Positions 1 to 7,821 of a DNA stretch of 15,048 nt are shown in pieces (the stretch's first letter is position 1; the number at the start of each line of letters is the position of its first letter). Both the position numbers and the translations under genes were made by a program. A model generated the notes under the pieces. That model worked only from the letters and a program-made list of their open reading frames with translations. It had not been told where the DNA came from and did not search any database. Source of the stretch: CAYXVB01 sp964467785 (lineage in GTDB: Bacteria; Bdellovibrionota; UBA1018); contig CAYXVB010000086.1 of NCBI GenBank assembly GCA_964467785.1, positions 1-15,048 of the forward strand, read 5' to 3'.

Positions 1-883
1 CGCGGATCGGCGCGGCGCTGACGGATATGCTCCCGCATCGCCCATCGCCCCGCAGCACCGCCATCTCCTCTCCGATGACCGTCTCTCCGTGATGAATGGC
101 CCGATATGACGGGAACTCCTCCTTGCGATAGGGCCGGCTGTCCGGATGATATACATTAAACACTGAATAATCAGCGAAGCTCGCCACTCGTCCGTCCGAG
201 ATCTCCTTACGGAAGATCTCCCGCACCTTGGCGTTCGAGTAAGTGACCTTGCCCATGGGGGCCTCGACCAGGGACACCCCGGCCGGCATCTGCTCGATCA
301 CGGACTGCAGGGTCCGACCCACCCGATCCAGCTCCGACTGAGCCTGGATCAGCGGGGTGATCTCCATCGAAATGAGGCGGAAGACATCCTCCCGGGCGGA
401 ATTGGCCGGAGCATAGTGGATGCCGGTATGCAGCCAGATCTGCCGTCCGTCAGCGCGATTGAAGCGATGATCGAGCTTTTGGTCCGAGTTCCCCGCCCGC
501 GCCCGCTCGAGCGCGCGATTGAAGGTCGCACGATCCTCTTCGGGCAGGCGGCTTTTGAAAAACGAGCAGCCGGCATTCCATTCGTCTGGCTCGAAGCCGG
601 TGACGCTCTTGGTGCTGCGGCTCAACATGCGGATCCGACGGGTGGTCGCGCTCACTTCCCAGATCAGCGAGGAGTCCAAATGGTCGATCAGGTCGTGGAA
701 CTCGCGACGCGCGGTCCGCCTGTCTTCAAGCAAGCGACGAACAATCGCGCCGAAGGCGACCGACAACAACGAGAGAGGTACGAGCGAGCCCCGAGACAGA
801 ACCTGCGCAAACCACAAACCGGCGCAGTTTTTCGGAACCGGCAGGCGCCCGCCCCCTTTTGCGCCCATTGAGTCATCCACCAT
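1..883 (-). CDS. PAS-repeat membrane sensor, probably a histidine kinase (N-terminal part, cut by the left edge)
   Basis: This frame stays open from an ATG at 883 down to base 1 and gives 294 codons without a stop. After a short N-terminus there is one hydrophobic segment (about residues 33-48, VPLSLLSVAFGAIV) followed by a basic RRLLEDRRTARR stretch, as in a single-pass inner-membrane protein facing the cytoplasm. A first PAS-like domain covers about residues 61-175 (FEPDEW, then RADGRQIWL). A linker helix follows, then a second PAS domain from about 190 (VIEQMPAGVSLVEAP, YSNAK), ending in a PAS/PAC-type segment (YHPDSRPY, GETVIGEEM, SVSAAPIR). Tandem PAS domains after a membrane anchor usually precede a HisKA/HATPase kinase module, but that part lies outside the window, so a diguanylate cyclase or phosphatase output is equally possible. 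It lies 75 bp downstream of the acyltransferase-like gene on the same strand. The start is uncertain: ATG at 883 and ATG at 868 both lack a strong Shine-Dalgarno sequence. Confidence 0.8.
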   Translation of the reverse strand, partial: MVDDSMGAKGGGRLPVPKNCAGLWFAQVLSRGSLVPLSLLSVAFGAIVRRLLEDRRTARREFHDLIDHLDSSLIWEVSATTRRIRMLSRSTKSVTGFEPDEWNAGCSFFKSRLPEEDRATFNRALERARAGNSDQKLDHRFNRADGRQIWLHTGIHYAPANSAREDVFRLISMEITPLIQAQSELDRVGRTLQSVIEQMPAGVSLVEAPMGKVTYSNAKVREIFRKEISDGRVASFADYSVFNVYHPDSRPYRKEEFPSYRAIHHGETVIGEEMAVLRGDGRCGSISVSAAPIR

Positions 884-958
884 AGAGTCATCCGAGGGAT
901 GCAATCGCTGAGCCCCCTGCAGCCCACCGCGGATCCCCGCTGCAGCCGTGGAGCGGCC

Positions 959-2476
959 TCACTCCCCGATCGATCCGGCCACCGCCGAGCGCGGCCGCAT
1001 GCCCCGGTACAGGTTCTCGCAAGGCAAAGTCTCCGGGCGCAAGATCCTCGCGATCGCGGCCTGGGAGCGAATCAGGCCGAGAAAACGACTCGCATCGGAA
1101 GGCAGGTTTTCCATCCAGAGCGAACGAAGGTAGGTCGAAACGCCTCCCGGAGCGGCCGCCCGCAAGGCTCGCAACTCGGAGGATCCGATCGGGGGATGGA
1201 CTACCGCGTGAAGACGGACTCCCGAGCCGGCAGTGCGCGCCTCCTCGGCGATCTGCCCCGAATCGAGATAGGTGATCGGAACGAGATTGACCTCGAAGCC
1301 CTCCTTCTCGATCCGTTCCAGCAGTTTTTCGTCAAAGCCGACACGGATCGGAAGCGTCTCCTCGAGCTTCGTCGGGACCCCGCCTTCGGGATAGATGAAG
1401 ATGTTCCTACTTTGCCCCTTTTTTAGAGCCTGAATGGACTTTTCGACCGGATCCGGAGCGCCTCCGCCCACCGAGATGATGAACGGATTGCTGTCCCCGA
1501 GGCGCGCCAAGGGCCCCGGAAGGAAATTCCGCGCGGCCATAAAAATCAAGGAGTCGTCAGGGGCGACATGGGCCATGACCGCGGCATCCATATTGAGGGA
1601 CGCGCTTCGATGAGTGGGCACGATGATATTTACACGACGAGGAGCCTCGGCGACCTGTGACGGCTTCGGCAAATTCTCGCTTCCGGCGATCGACACCGTT
1701 GTTCCAACCGAGTGTGCGTATTCCCGCAACGCGCGATTGAGGGACTTGGGAAAAGCAAGCTCGCCTGGCTTGGTCGTCCGCTCCGGGAAGACAATCGCCT
1801 TCATGACCGCCGGCACTCGCAAGGCCATCGCCAGGGCGACGCGGATTCTTTCGGCCAGCGCCCCGAGGCGCGATCGTAAGCCGGCCAAAAGTCCTCGCGT
1901 TGCCGGGGTCCGGCCCGCATCCGGAGCGGCATCGAGCTTTTCGATCGCCCCGCGAAATTCCTCGAAGGTCTTGAGAAACCGCTCGTAAGCCATCTTTCGC
2001 TGGATATCTTTTCCGGTCCCGTAAAGGGCCTCGCGCTCGATATACTCCCCCGCGTCCGCCTGCAGTTTCGCCTCAAGCTCGGTGAGACGAGTGAGATCCA
2101 CGGGAGTAATCCGGCCGTTCAACTCCTGGAGGGAGGATTTCGCGGAGAAAGTCGCCTCATCCAGCAGATAGCGCAGCTCGCTTTTGACATGGTCGTCGTA
2201 GCGATCCTGGAATTCCTTCTGCGCCATAAGGGCCTCGGGAAGCCCGCGCGACGCATCTTGGCTTCGCGCCATCCGCAGCAGCTCCGCCGAGGTCTGTCCG
2301 CGAGCCGATAGCGCGTCCCAAGAGGACTCCAATACCATTTCCTGTCGCTGCAGAGCTTGATAGCGATCTTCCAACGCCAGGCGATCGCTCGAAGAGCCCG
2401 GTTTGGCATGGACGGGCGATGCGGTCAAAGCAAGAAGAAACGTGATGCAAAGCAGGCCATTCCGAATGCGGACCAA
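959..2476 (-). CDS. exported protein with helical N-terminal half and divergent PlsC-like acyltransferase domain
   Basis: The 505-residue product has a signal peptide (residues 1-24, ending SPVHA), so it should act in the periplasm or envelope. Residues 30-220 are charged and mostly helical, with heptad-like Leu/Glu/Lys/Arg patterns suggesting a coiled coil. Residues 280-430 resemble the glycerolipid acyltransferase (PlsC/LPLAT) fold: VNIIVPTHRSAS at 282-293 sits where the HX4D block belongs, IFIYPEGGVPTKL at 359-371 matches the substrate-binding FPEGT block, and NLVPITYL at 397-404 matches the hydrophobic VPI block. The aspartate expected five residues after H289 is leucine; the nearest Asp is D297. 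Either the motif is rearranged or the enzyme is inactive. The start is a TTG at 2476 preceded by GGGAGGGG at 2483-2490, six bases upstream, which supports this unusual start. Substrate unknown. The family call rests on motif order only. Confidence 0.72.
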   Translation of the reverse strand: MVRIRNGLLCITFLLALTASPVHAKPGSSSDRLALEDRYQALQRQEMVLESSWDALSARGQTSAELLRMARSQDASRGLPEALMAQKEFQDRYDDHVKSELRYLLDEATFSAKSSLQELNGRITPVDLTRLTELEAKLQADAGEYIEREALYGTGKDIQRKMAYERFLKTFEEFRGAIEKLDAAPDAGRTPATRGLLAGLRSRLGALAERIRVALAMALRVPAVMKAIVFPERTTKPGELAFPKSLNRALREYAHSVGTTVSIAGSENLPKPSQVAEAPRRVNIIVPTHRSASLNMDAAVMAHVAPDDSLIFMAARNFLPGPLARLGDSNPFIISVGGGAPDPVEKSIQALKKGQSRNIFIYPEGGVPTKLEETLPIRVGFDEKLLERIEKEGFEVNLVPITYLDSGQIAEEARTAGSGVRLHAVVHPPIGSSELRALRAAAPGGVSTYLRSLWMENLPSDASRFLGLIRSQAAIARILRPETLPCENLYRGMRPRSAVAGSIGE

Positions 2477-2482
2477 GGTTCG

Positions 2483-2490
2483 CCCCTCCC
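2483..2490 (-). promoter_or_regulatory. strong Shine-Dalgarno that fixes a TTG start
   Basis: On the minus strand the bases read GGGAGGGG, followed by six bases and TTG at 2476. No ATG lies nearby in frame ahead of the signal peptide, so this site decides the start of the exported acyltransferase-like gene. Confidence 0.65.
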
Positions 2491-2541
2491 CTCGACAATC
2501 TTATCGCCTATTGCGGGATCAGGCCATGGAATGAGTCGACG

Positions 2542-3354
2542 CTATTGGAAAATCAGATAAACATCAGAAAGCTGACGCTTGCCCCCTGAGTCGAGAGCTC
2601 GGACATCCAGCCAGTAGTCGTTTTTCTCGGTGGAGTCTTCAATCACTTCCATCGGAGCAAGCGTAGCGGCTCCAAACGGAACGGTTGCCGTCAGAGGAAC
2701 GGAGACCCCGTTCATCTGAATATGAGCCTGACTCCCATCGATCGTCGAATCTCGAGAACCATAGGCGTGGTAGCCCGAGGGCGAATGGGCGGCGTCATGG
2801 GCGGCGCCATGGGCGAAAAGTCCGATTAGGAAGAAATTGTCGGTCAATATCGGATCATCGCCGCTCACGCTCGAAGACAACTTCGCGGTCCTCGGGCCTT
2901 GCAAAGATATATTTATGGAGGCACGGCCCATGGAATGCGGATTCGCAGCCCAGCTGCCGCCGTCATGATTTCGAGCAAGCACCTCGACATCGCGGCCGGC
3001 GCTTAAAGACGAGTCGCTCACCGCGATCGCGTCAAAAAGCTTGACCGCGTAACAAACGCCGTTCGCGCTCCGGGGCGGGATCGTTACACTCTCCACACGA
3101 CTGAGGACCGTGACCGACTTACAGCTGAAGTCCACGCACCTGCCTCCATCGTCGACTTGCTTGCCGCAATCCACGGACGGAATCGCCGGAGCGGGCACTT
3201 GGGCTGGAGCCTCAGCGCCGCCCGATCGAGGATCTTTGGCCACGGCGTTGATGCTAAATTCGGCCTGTGAACACCCTAACATCGCTAACGAAGTCAAGTA
3301 GGTCACTGTCCGGCCCGCGATCTTCAAATACATTTGCCCCATTTGCTTACCCAT
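2542..3354 (-). CDS. putative lipoprotein of unknown function with a His cluster
   Basis: From the ATG at 3354 the product is 270 residues. The frame is open upstream to a GTG at 3501, but that extension is not signal-like. The N-terminus has a basic start, a hydrophobic stretch and a lipobox-like LAMLGC with Cys at residue 28, followed by a Pro/Ala-rich linker (about 42-60), the usual design of a lipid-anchored periplasmic protein. The mature part has four more Cys (63, 73, 78, 101), which could form two disulfides, and a His-rich stretch, HGAAHDAAHSPSGYH, at 182-196. The C-terminal half looks beta-rich. ATGs at 3342 and 3333 are also possible starts, and no good Shine-Dalgarno separates the three. 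I do not recognise the family. It is divergently oriented from the OmpA-domain gene and stops 65 bp upstream of the acyltransferase-like gene on the same strand, so co-transcription with that gene is possible. Confidence 0.7.
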   Translation of the reverse strand: MGKQMGQMYLKIAGRTVTYLTSLAMLGCSQAEFSINAVAKDPRSGGAEAPAQVPAPAIPSVDCGKQVDDGGRCVDFSCKSVTVLSRVESVTIPPRSANGVCYAVKLFDAIAVSDSSLSAGRDVEVLARNHDGGSWAANPHSMGRASINISLQGPRTAKLSSSVSGDDPILTDNFFLIGLFAHGAAHDAAHSPSGYHAYGSRDSTIDGSQAHIQMNGVSVPLTATVPFGAATLAPMEVIEDSTEKNDYWLDVRALDSGGKRQLSDVYLIFQ

Positions 3355-3505
3355 GACCCGAAGTGTTGCAAAGCAGGGACCCAACTTTACAAATGCACTA
3401 GAATTCCGCGGGAAACCGGATATTTTATCAATATCTATGGCAAAAACGACAAATCCTCCCTGGTTCCGCGGCACTCCCCTTGAGTCTATTCGCGCGGACA
3501 CATGG
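3355..3505. promoter_or_regulatory. divergent intergenic region between lipoprotein and OmpA-domain genes
   Basis: About 150 bp, visibly richer in A/T than the flanking genes, must hold the promoters of both divergent genes. It has a 6-bp inverted repeat, GATATT (3419-3424) and AATATC (3430-3435), with a 5-bp spacer. It also has two copies of TTCCGCGG (3404-3411 and 3464-3471), exactly 60 bp apart. A TAGAAT at 3399-3404 could be a plus-strand -10 box, but no matching -35 was found, so no promoter is called. Confidence 0.35.
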
Positions 3506-4819
3506 ATGCCCCGTCAGACAGTTGTCAAAGTCATTGCCATTTTGGCCCTAGCTGCGTCCCCGGCGACCCACGCAAACGTGATCGGGATCGGCGCTCAGAA
3601 CTTCAACTCGATCACGAGCGGCCTCGATTTCGTCACTGTCCAATCCTCCGAGACGCTCAAGCCCGGCATCATCAACCTGGGCGCGTTTGGGAATTATGCT
3701 CTCAATTCACTTCCCTACTTCGAGAGCGTATCCACCGGCCTGACCACCTTCAACGACAGCCTGATTGGCATGGACCTCAACATCGGGGTGGGCCTGCTTC
3801 CGCAACTGGACTTTGGCCTCAGCCTGCCATCGATCCTTTCTCAATCGGTACGGGCGAGCAATTCGCTGCACGGCGAATTCAGCAAGAATGGGTACACGGA
3901 AATCCGCTTGAACTCCAAGTACCGCATCCACGGCGACGATAGCGGAGGCGTTGCCGTGGTTGGCACCGTGAACTTCAATCAAGTCTTGAATAATCCATAT
4001 ACGGGAATTTCGCCCGGCCCGAATTTCAGTCTTGAACTCGTGATGGACACGACTATTCGGCGAATCGAGCTAGGACTGAATATCGGGCATCGCTGGGCAT
4101 CGCCTGGAGCTGCGGTGCCGGGTTCGCCCATTCTGCCGCTCGGCAACCAGCTCATCGCCTCCGCGGCGGGCAGCTACCTGTTCTCGAACATCGACACCAA
4201 AGCGATCATCGAGGTTTTTGGAAGCGCGCCCACCACGCGTGTGGACTCCAACCTGGACCGTACCGCGTCCTCGCTTGAGCTGATCGCGGGCGTCAAGCAC
4301 GACTGGAACCACAATCTCGCGCTCCATGCCGGGGTCGGCTCCGGACTCCTGCATGGGGTTTCGTCTCCGGATCTGCGTGTTTATGCAGGCCTCAATTATA
4401 CGTTAGGACCCATTTTTGGAACGGGTGCGGGCAAAGACCCGAAGGCCTACGTTCCGCTGCGAGATGCCGAGGGCGAGCGCCTGATTCTCAATACCATTCA
4501 ATTCGAGTTCAACTCGGATCGCCTCTCGCCGGAGTCGATGCCCGTCCTGAATCAGGTCGCGGAACTCTTGGCCGAGGCCGCGCCATTCCAGCGAGTCGTC
4601 GTCGAGGGGCACACGGACTCGGTAGGCCGATCAAACTACAACCGAGACCTCAGCCTGAGACGCGCGGAGACGATCCGCAAGTTCCTGCGTGAGAAAATGA
4701 AGCTCGACCCGGAAAAAATCTCGAGCGAGGGCTTTGGCGACACTCGGCCAGTGGCCGACAATGGTAATTTCCAAGGACGCCAAGCCAATCGACGGGTCGA
4801 ATTCCGGATCCTGCGATGA
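3506..4819 (+). CDS. outer-membrane beta-barrel protein with C-terminal OmpA peptidoglycan-binding domain
   Basis: From the ATG at 3506 the product is 437 residues. This start was chosen because it places a clean signal peptide at residues 1-23 (VVKVIAILALAASPATHA); in-frame ATGs at 3353 and 3437 would put 51 or 23 non-signal residues in front. Residues 24-310 show alternating polar/apolar short strands rich in Gly, Asn and aromatics (for example FGNYAL, GVGLLPQLDFGLSL, LRVYAGLNYTLG), as expected of an outer-membrane barrel. Residues 327-437 are a complete OmpA-like domain: IQFEFNSDRLSPES, EGHTDSVG at 367-374 and the C-terminal NRRVEFRI at 428-435, which includes the conserved diaminopimelate-contacting Asp and Arg positions of the family. 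It should tether the outer membrane to peptidoglycan. The N-terminal part is much longer than the roughly 170-residue barrel of classical OmpA, so it is an OmpA/OprF-like architecture with a different barrel. Confidence 0.88.
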   Translation: MPRQTVVKVIAILALAASPATHANVIGIGAQNFNSITSGLDFVTVQSSETLKPGIINLGAFGNYALNSLPYFESVSTGLTTFNDSLIGMDLNIGVGLLPQLDFGLSLPSILSQSVRASNSLHGEFSKNGYTEIRLNSKYRIHGDDSGGVAVVGTVNFNQVLNNPYTGISPGPNFSLELVMDTTIRRIELGLNIGHRWASPGAAVPGSPILPLGNQLIASAAGSYLFSNIDTKAIIEVFGSAPTTRVDSNLDRTASSLELIAGVKHDWNHNLALHAGVGSGLLHGVSSPDLRVYAGLNYTLGPIFGTGAGKDPKAYVPLRDAEGERLILNTIQFEFNSDRLSPESMPVLNQVAELLAEAAPFQRVVVEGHTDSVGRSNYNRDLSLRRAETIRKFLREKMKLDPEKISSEGFGDTRPVADNGNFQGRQANRRVEFRILR

Positions 4820-4861
4820 CACCGGACTGGCCAGGCGCTCCCTGCCTGCCTACCGCGGCGC

Positions 4862-5236
4862 TCAAGCCCCGCAATACTTGACGACCACTTTGAGAATCTC
4901 GTCCAGGTCAACCGGCTTTTTCATGGCGCTCACGATGGGGCCAGAAACCGCGCCTCGCGCGGCCGCCGTGAAAACGACGATCGGAACTTTCAGGGCCGAG
5001 AGCGCCGCGTCCTGGGTGATCTCTGCGAGAAGCTCCTCGCCCGACATCACCGGCATCTGCAGATCCAAAAAGACGAGACCAGGAACCTCGGAAGCTTCGC
5101 GCAGAAGGCGCAAAGCCTCTTTTCCGTTCTCGGCGGCCTCCACCCGGTATCCCTCGCTCTCGAGGAAAAACCCCAGGCTCTCGCGGATGTCCTGATCATC
5201 TTCGACGATCAGAACTTTCTTTCGATTGTTTTTCAT
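4862..5236 (-). CDS. single-domain response regulator (CheY-like receiver)
   Basis: This 124-residue protein is only a receiver domain. It has the acidic pair in VEDD (E12, D13), the phospho-acceptor D58 in VFLDLQMP, T90 at the end of IVVFT and K107 in MKKP, so all the residues needed for phosphotransfer are present. There is no DNA-binding or enzymatic output domain, so it probably works by docking on another protein or as a phosphorelay intermediate. The ATG at 5236 is chosen over a GTG at 5254, because AGGAG (5247-5251) lies in front of the ATG and inside the longer reading. It sits 36 bp downstream of the histidine-kinase stop on the same strand, so the two are almost certainly co-transcribed and the kinase is the likely partner. 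It converges on the OmpA-domain gene with a 42-bp gap. Confidence 0.93.
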   Translation of the reverse strand: MKNNRKKVLIVEDDQDIRESLGFFLESEGYRVEAAENGKEALRLLREASEVPGLVFLDLQMPVMSGEELLAEITQDAALSALKVPIVVFTAAARGAVSGPIVSAMKKPVDLDEILKVVVKYCGA

Positions 5237-5272
5237 CTGTCTGTCGCTCCTCACTCTCGCCTGGCCCGCCAG

Positions 5273-6961
5273 TCATCCTGCCGGCAGGCTCATTGTGAAC
5301 GTCGATCCCGAACCGAGTTCGCTCTCCACGCGGATGGAGCCGCCATGCGCCTCCAGGATCTCGCGCGAAATATAAAGTCCGAGCCCCATGCCGCTGATCT
5401 CGCTGGCCGAGACCGCGCGCGCGAATCGCTCAAAGATCTTGGCCTGGTCCTCGGACTGGATTCCACGCCCGTGATCCCGCACGGAGACATGAGCCATCGT
5501 GCCATCTCTCCAGACTCGCACTTCGACCGGAGCTCCCGCCGCGTAGCGCGCGGCGTTGGTCAGCAGATTGGTCAGGACCTGCTCGATCCTAAACGGGTCC
5601 CAGAAGCCCTTGATCTCGTCCGATTGAAAAAGGCTCAGCCGGCAACCGACCTGCGCCAGCGCCGGACCCATGCGTTCCACGACTTCGCGAACCAGTTTAC
5701 TCAGCTGGCAATCCGTCTTTTGAATCGTGAGACGGCCCGTGGAAATGCGCGAGATATCGAGCATGTCATCCACGAGATGCACCAGCCGGTCCACCTGATC
5801 AATGAAAGGCCGCATCCTTGGGGGCGCGAGCGCCACAATCTCGCCTTGTGTCGTCAAATTTCGCCGGGTCATCTGAGTTTGGATCTTGAGGGAAGTGAGA
5901 GGAGTCTTCAGCTCATGCGACGCGATCGACAGGAATGCGTCACGGGCGCTGACCGCCTCGCTGAGACGCTCCTGCGCCCGTTTCATGTCCTCGATATCCG
6001 TGCTCGTGCCAAACCAGCGAGTGACCGCGCCGGCCGCATCTTTTACCGGCACGACCCGGGTCAAAAACCAACGGTACTTACCGGAACGGTAGTCCAGCAG
6101 CCGGATCTCCACTTGGTAGGGCTGTCCGGAGGCATGGCTGGATTGCCGAATCTCTTCGACCCGGGTCAGATCCTCGGGGTGGATGACCTTTTGGTGGATA
6201 GACCGGTCGTAGGTCTCGGCTGACATGCCGGTGAGTTCCTGCCATCGAGCATTGAAATAGTCGATCTCGCCGTCCGGACCGGCGGTCCAGGCGATCTGCG
6301 GCATCGCGTCCGCGAGCTGGTGAAAGCGGGCTTCGCTTTCACCCAGTTCTTGGAGCGCGAGACGCTCCTGCGTGACGTCCTGGATGCAAGCAACCGTGCG
6401 CGCCTCCTCGCCTTCCCCGATGAGCGTCCCCTCAAGCCGCACCCAGACCACGCGCCCGTCCTTGCGGATGTATCGCTTGTCGAGCCGATAAGTGGGGATC
6501 TTGCCGTCCACCATATCGTAGTACAACTTGATGCTCAAACTACGGTCTTCCGGGTGGGTGATGTCCACGAAGCAGAGCTTTTGCAGCTCCCCTTCACTGA
6601 AACCGGTGATCTGCTCGTACTTCCGGTTGACCTCGATGAATCTCCCGGAGCGCGCTTCGACAAAGGCCATGCCCACGGCCGCCAGCTCGAAAAGGCCCCG
6701 ATATTTGGTTTCGCTCTTTCGGAGCGCGACTTCGGCGGACCTGCGGAACTCCACCTCCCGCGACAGCTCGGCAGTGCGCTCGCTGATCCGCGCCTCCAGC
6801 GTGCGGTTGACCTCGGCAAGCGCCTCGGCCTTGCGGCTTGAATCCCGCGCGTCGATCGCGATCTGTAAGATCGAGCGCCGCCGCCGCACCAGGCAGTTGC
6901 CAGCGAAGATCAAGGAAATCGCCGTCACGATCGTGAGGAAGACGCTGACCCAATCAATCAT
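5273..6961 (-). CDS. membrane-anchored PAS-PAS sensor histidine kinase
   Basis: The 562-residue product starts with a transmembrane helix (residues 3-24) followed by RRRR, and has no periplasmic sensor loop. A coiled coil fills about 36-85. PAS 1 spans about 85-200 (GRFIEVNRKYEQITGFS, ITHPEDRS, RKDGRVVWV). PAS 2 spans about 212-330 (QIAWTAGPDGEIDYFN, VIHPEDL, with a PAC end near WFGTSTDIED). The HisKA domain follows with the phospho-accepting H349 in FLSIASHELKTPL. The HATPase domain has the N box around N469 (LTNLLTNAARYA), the G1 box DHGRG at 496-500, the F box IFERFAR at 509-515 and the G2 box GMGLGLY at 524-530. All catalytic motifs are intact. It should autophosphorylate at the membrane and pass phosphate to the receiver encoded 36 bp downstream. 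Its signal is not evident; no heme, flavin or Cys motif was recognised in the PAS domains. GAGAGA directly before the ATG is a weak ribosome-binding site. Confidence 0.95.
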   Translation of the reverse strand: MIDWVSVFLTIVTAISLIFAGNCLVRRRRSILQIAIDARDSSRKAEALAEVNRTLEARISERTAELSREVEFRRSAEVALRKSETKYRGLFELAAVGMAFVEARSGRFIEVNRKYEQITGFSEGELQKLCFVDITHPEDRSLSIKLYYDMVDGKIPTYRLDKRYIRKDGRVVWVRLEGTLIGEGEEARTVACIQDVTQERLALQELGESEARFHQLADAMPQIAWTAGPDGEIDYFNARWQELTGMSAETYDRSIHQKVIHPEDLTRVEEIRQSSHASGQPYQVEIRLLDYRSGKYRWFLTRVVPVKDAAGAVTRWFGTSTDIEDMKRAQERLSEAVSARDAFLSIASHELKTPLTSLKIQTQMTRRNLTTQGEIVALAPPRMRPFIDQVDRLVHLVDDMLDISRISTGRLTIQKTDCQLSKLVREVVERMGPALAQVGCRLSLFQSDEIKGFWDPFRIEQVLTNLLTNAARYAAGAPVEVRVWRDGTMAHVSVRDHGRGIQSEDQAKIFERFARAVSASEISGMGLGLYISREILEAHGGSIRVESELGSGSTFTMSLPAG

Positions 6962-7053
6962 TCTCTCGAAAGATCGAAGATTTGGCGCGGACGGTCAAGC
7001 GAATACCACAATTAGAATAGATCGAAAGCAGGTTCTAGCGTAAAAATGGGCTA

Positions 7054-7821
7054 TTATTGAGCGCTGCCAGCGGAATGGACTGGCCCAGCCTGTCCCCGTT
7101 CCTGCTCGGCTTTGACCGGCTCCTGAGGCGCAGGTTTGACGTTTCGACTCGCCAGGGCGGATTCGTCGGCCGCGTTTTTCAATTCTCCAATTTCCCGAGG
7201 CTCCCTTAGCTCTCTGGATCCGTCGCACCAGGCGGTGAGCCCCAGCGATTCCAGGCTGACCTCGCGAGCCGGTATTCCGCTCTCGGTGTTGATATCGATC
7301 AAACGAATCACGGTGCGGGACTTCTCTCCCGCCGACCAGCGCACGATCTGGAATTGGACGGCGAGCTTTTCGGAAGCAAGCTCGTCGGTGTCCTTCTCCA
7401 AAAGACTTCCCACCCTAAGGATCACGGTCCGCAACTCAGGCCTTCCTTGCACGGCTCCCGAAAGCTCCGCATGGCTGCGGGTGCTCTGCACGAAGCAACG
7501 GACTTCAGCGGACGCACGGGGCCCTTCCATTTCTCGTGGGGGCAATCGGTCACCGAGCTGGGTAGCCAGGCGAGCCCTTGCCTCTTCGGCGGCCGCGGCG
7601 ACACCCGGGGGTAGCTTTACCGTGGCGGCAACCACTGCTTCCGCGGCCGCAGCTGTGAGCTCCTTTTCGCTCTTCTGAACTTCATTCTTCCGCTCAATCG
7701 CCTTGCGAGCGGCTTCGCTCATCGCAGGCAGCAGCAAAGTGCCCGCCCCCAAAACAGGAGGAGAGAGCAATAGGACGCCAATCACGATCAGCCCGGCTTT
7801 CCGGGCATGCAAAACTCTCAT
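7054..7821 (-). CDS. secreted protein of unknown family
   Basis: From the ATG at 7821 the product is 255 residues. This start has GAGGAA at 7825-7830, four bases upstream, and begins directly with a signal peptide (residues 1-25, GLIVIGVLLLSPPVLG). The frame stays open upstream to 7908, but those residues are not signal-like. The first third of the mature protein is Ala/Glu/Lys-rich and helical. The middle (about 104-200) looks like an alternating alpha/beta domain with two Cys (CFVQS and AWCDG regions) that could pair. The last about 35 residues are Pro/Glu/Ala/Gln-rich and probably disordered. No catalytic motif or known domain is recognised. It ends 92 bp upstream of the sensor kinase on the same strand, so a regulatory or accessory relation to that kinase is possible but unproven. 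Confidence 0.68.
   Translation of the reverse strand: MRVLHARKAGLIVIGVLLLSPPVLGAGTLLLPAMSEAARKAIERKNEVQKSEKELTAAAAEAVVAATVKLPPGVAAAAEEARARLATQLGDRLPPREMEGPRASAEVRCFVQSTRSHAELSGAVQGRPELRTVILRVGSLLEKDTDELASEKLAVQFQIVRWSAGEKSRTVIRLIDINTESGIPAREVSLESLGLTAWCDGSRELREPREIGELKNAADESALASRNVKPAPQEPVKAEQERGQAGPVHSAGSAQ

Noticed and set aside
899..1426. A 175-codon plus-strand open frame starting between the PAS sensor and the acyltransferase-like gene
   Set aside because: It runs antisense through the acyltransferase-like domain, is Arg-rich and has no supporting motif or ribosome-binding site.
4832..4848. Possible terminator between the convergent OmpA-domain and receiver genes (CAGGC/GCCTG arms)
   Set aside because: The arms are only 5 bp and no T-run follows on either strand.
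5345..6223. A 292-codon plus-strand open frame opposite the histidine kinase
   Set aside because: The kinase motifs on the minus strand are complete; this frame has no recognisable domain and shows only GC-rich antisense bias.
6962..7053. Promoter or terminator in the gap upstream of the histidine kinase
   Set aside because: TTGACC and GATCTT can be placed 17 bp apart on the minus strand, but the -10 match is poor. Two copies of AGATCGAA are present but too short to interpret.
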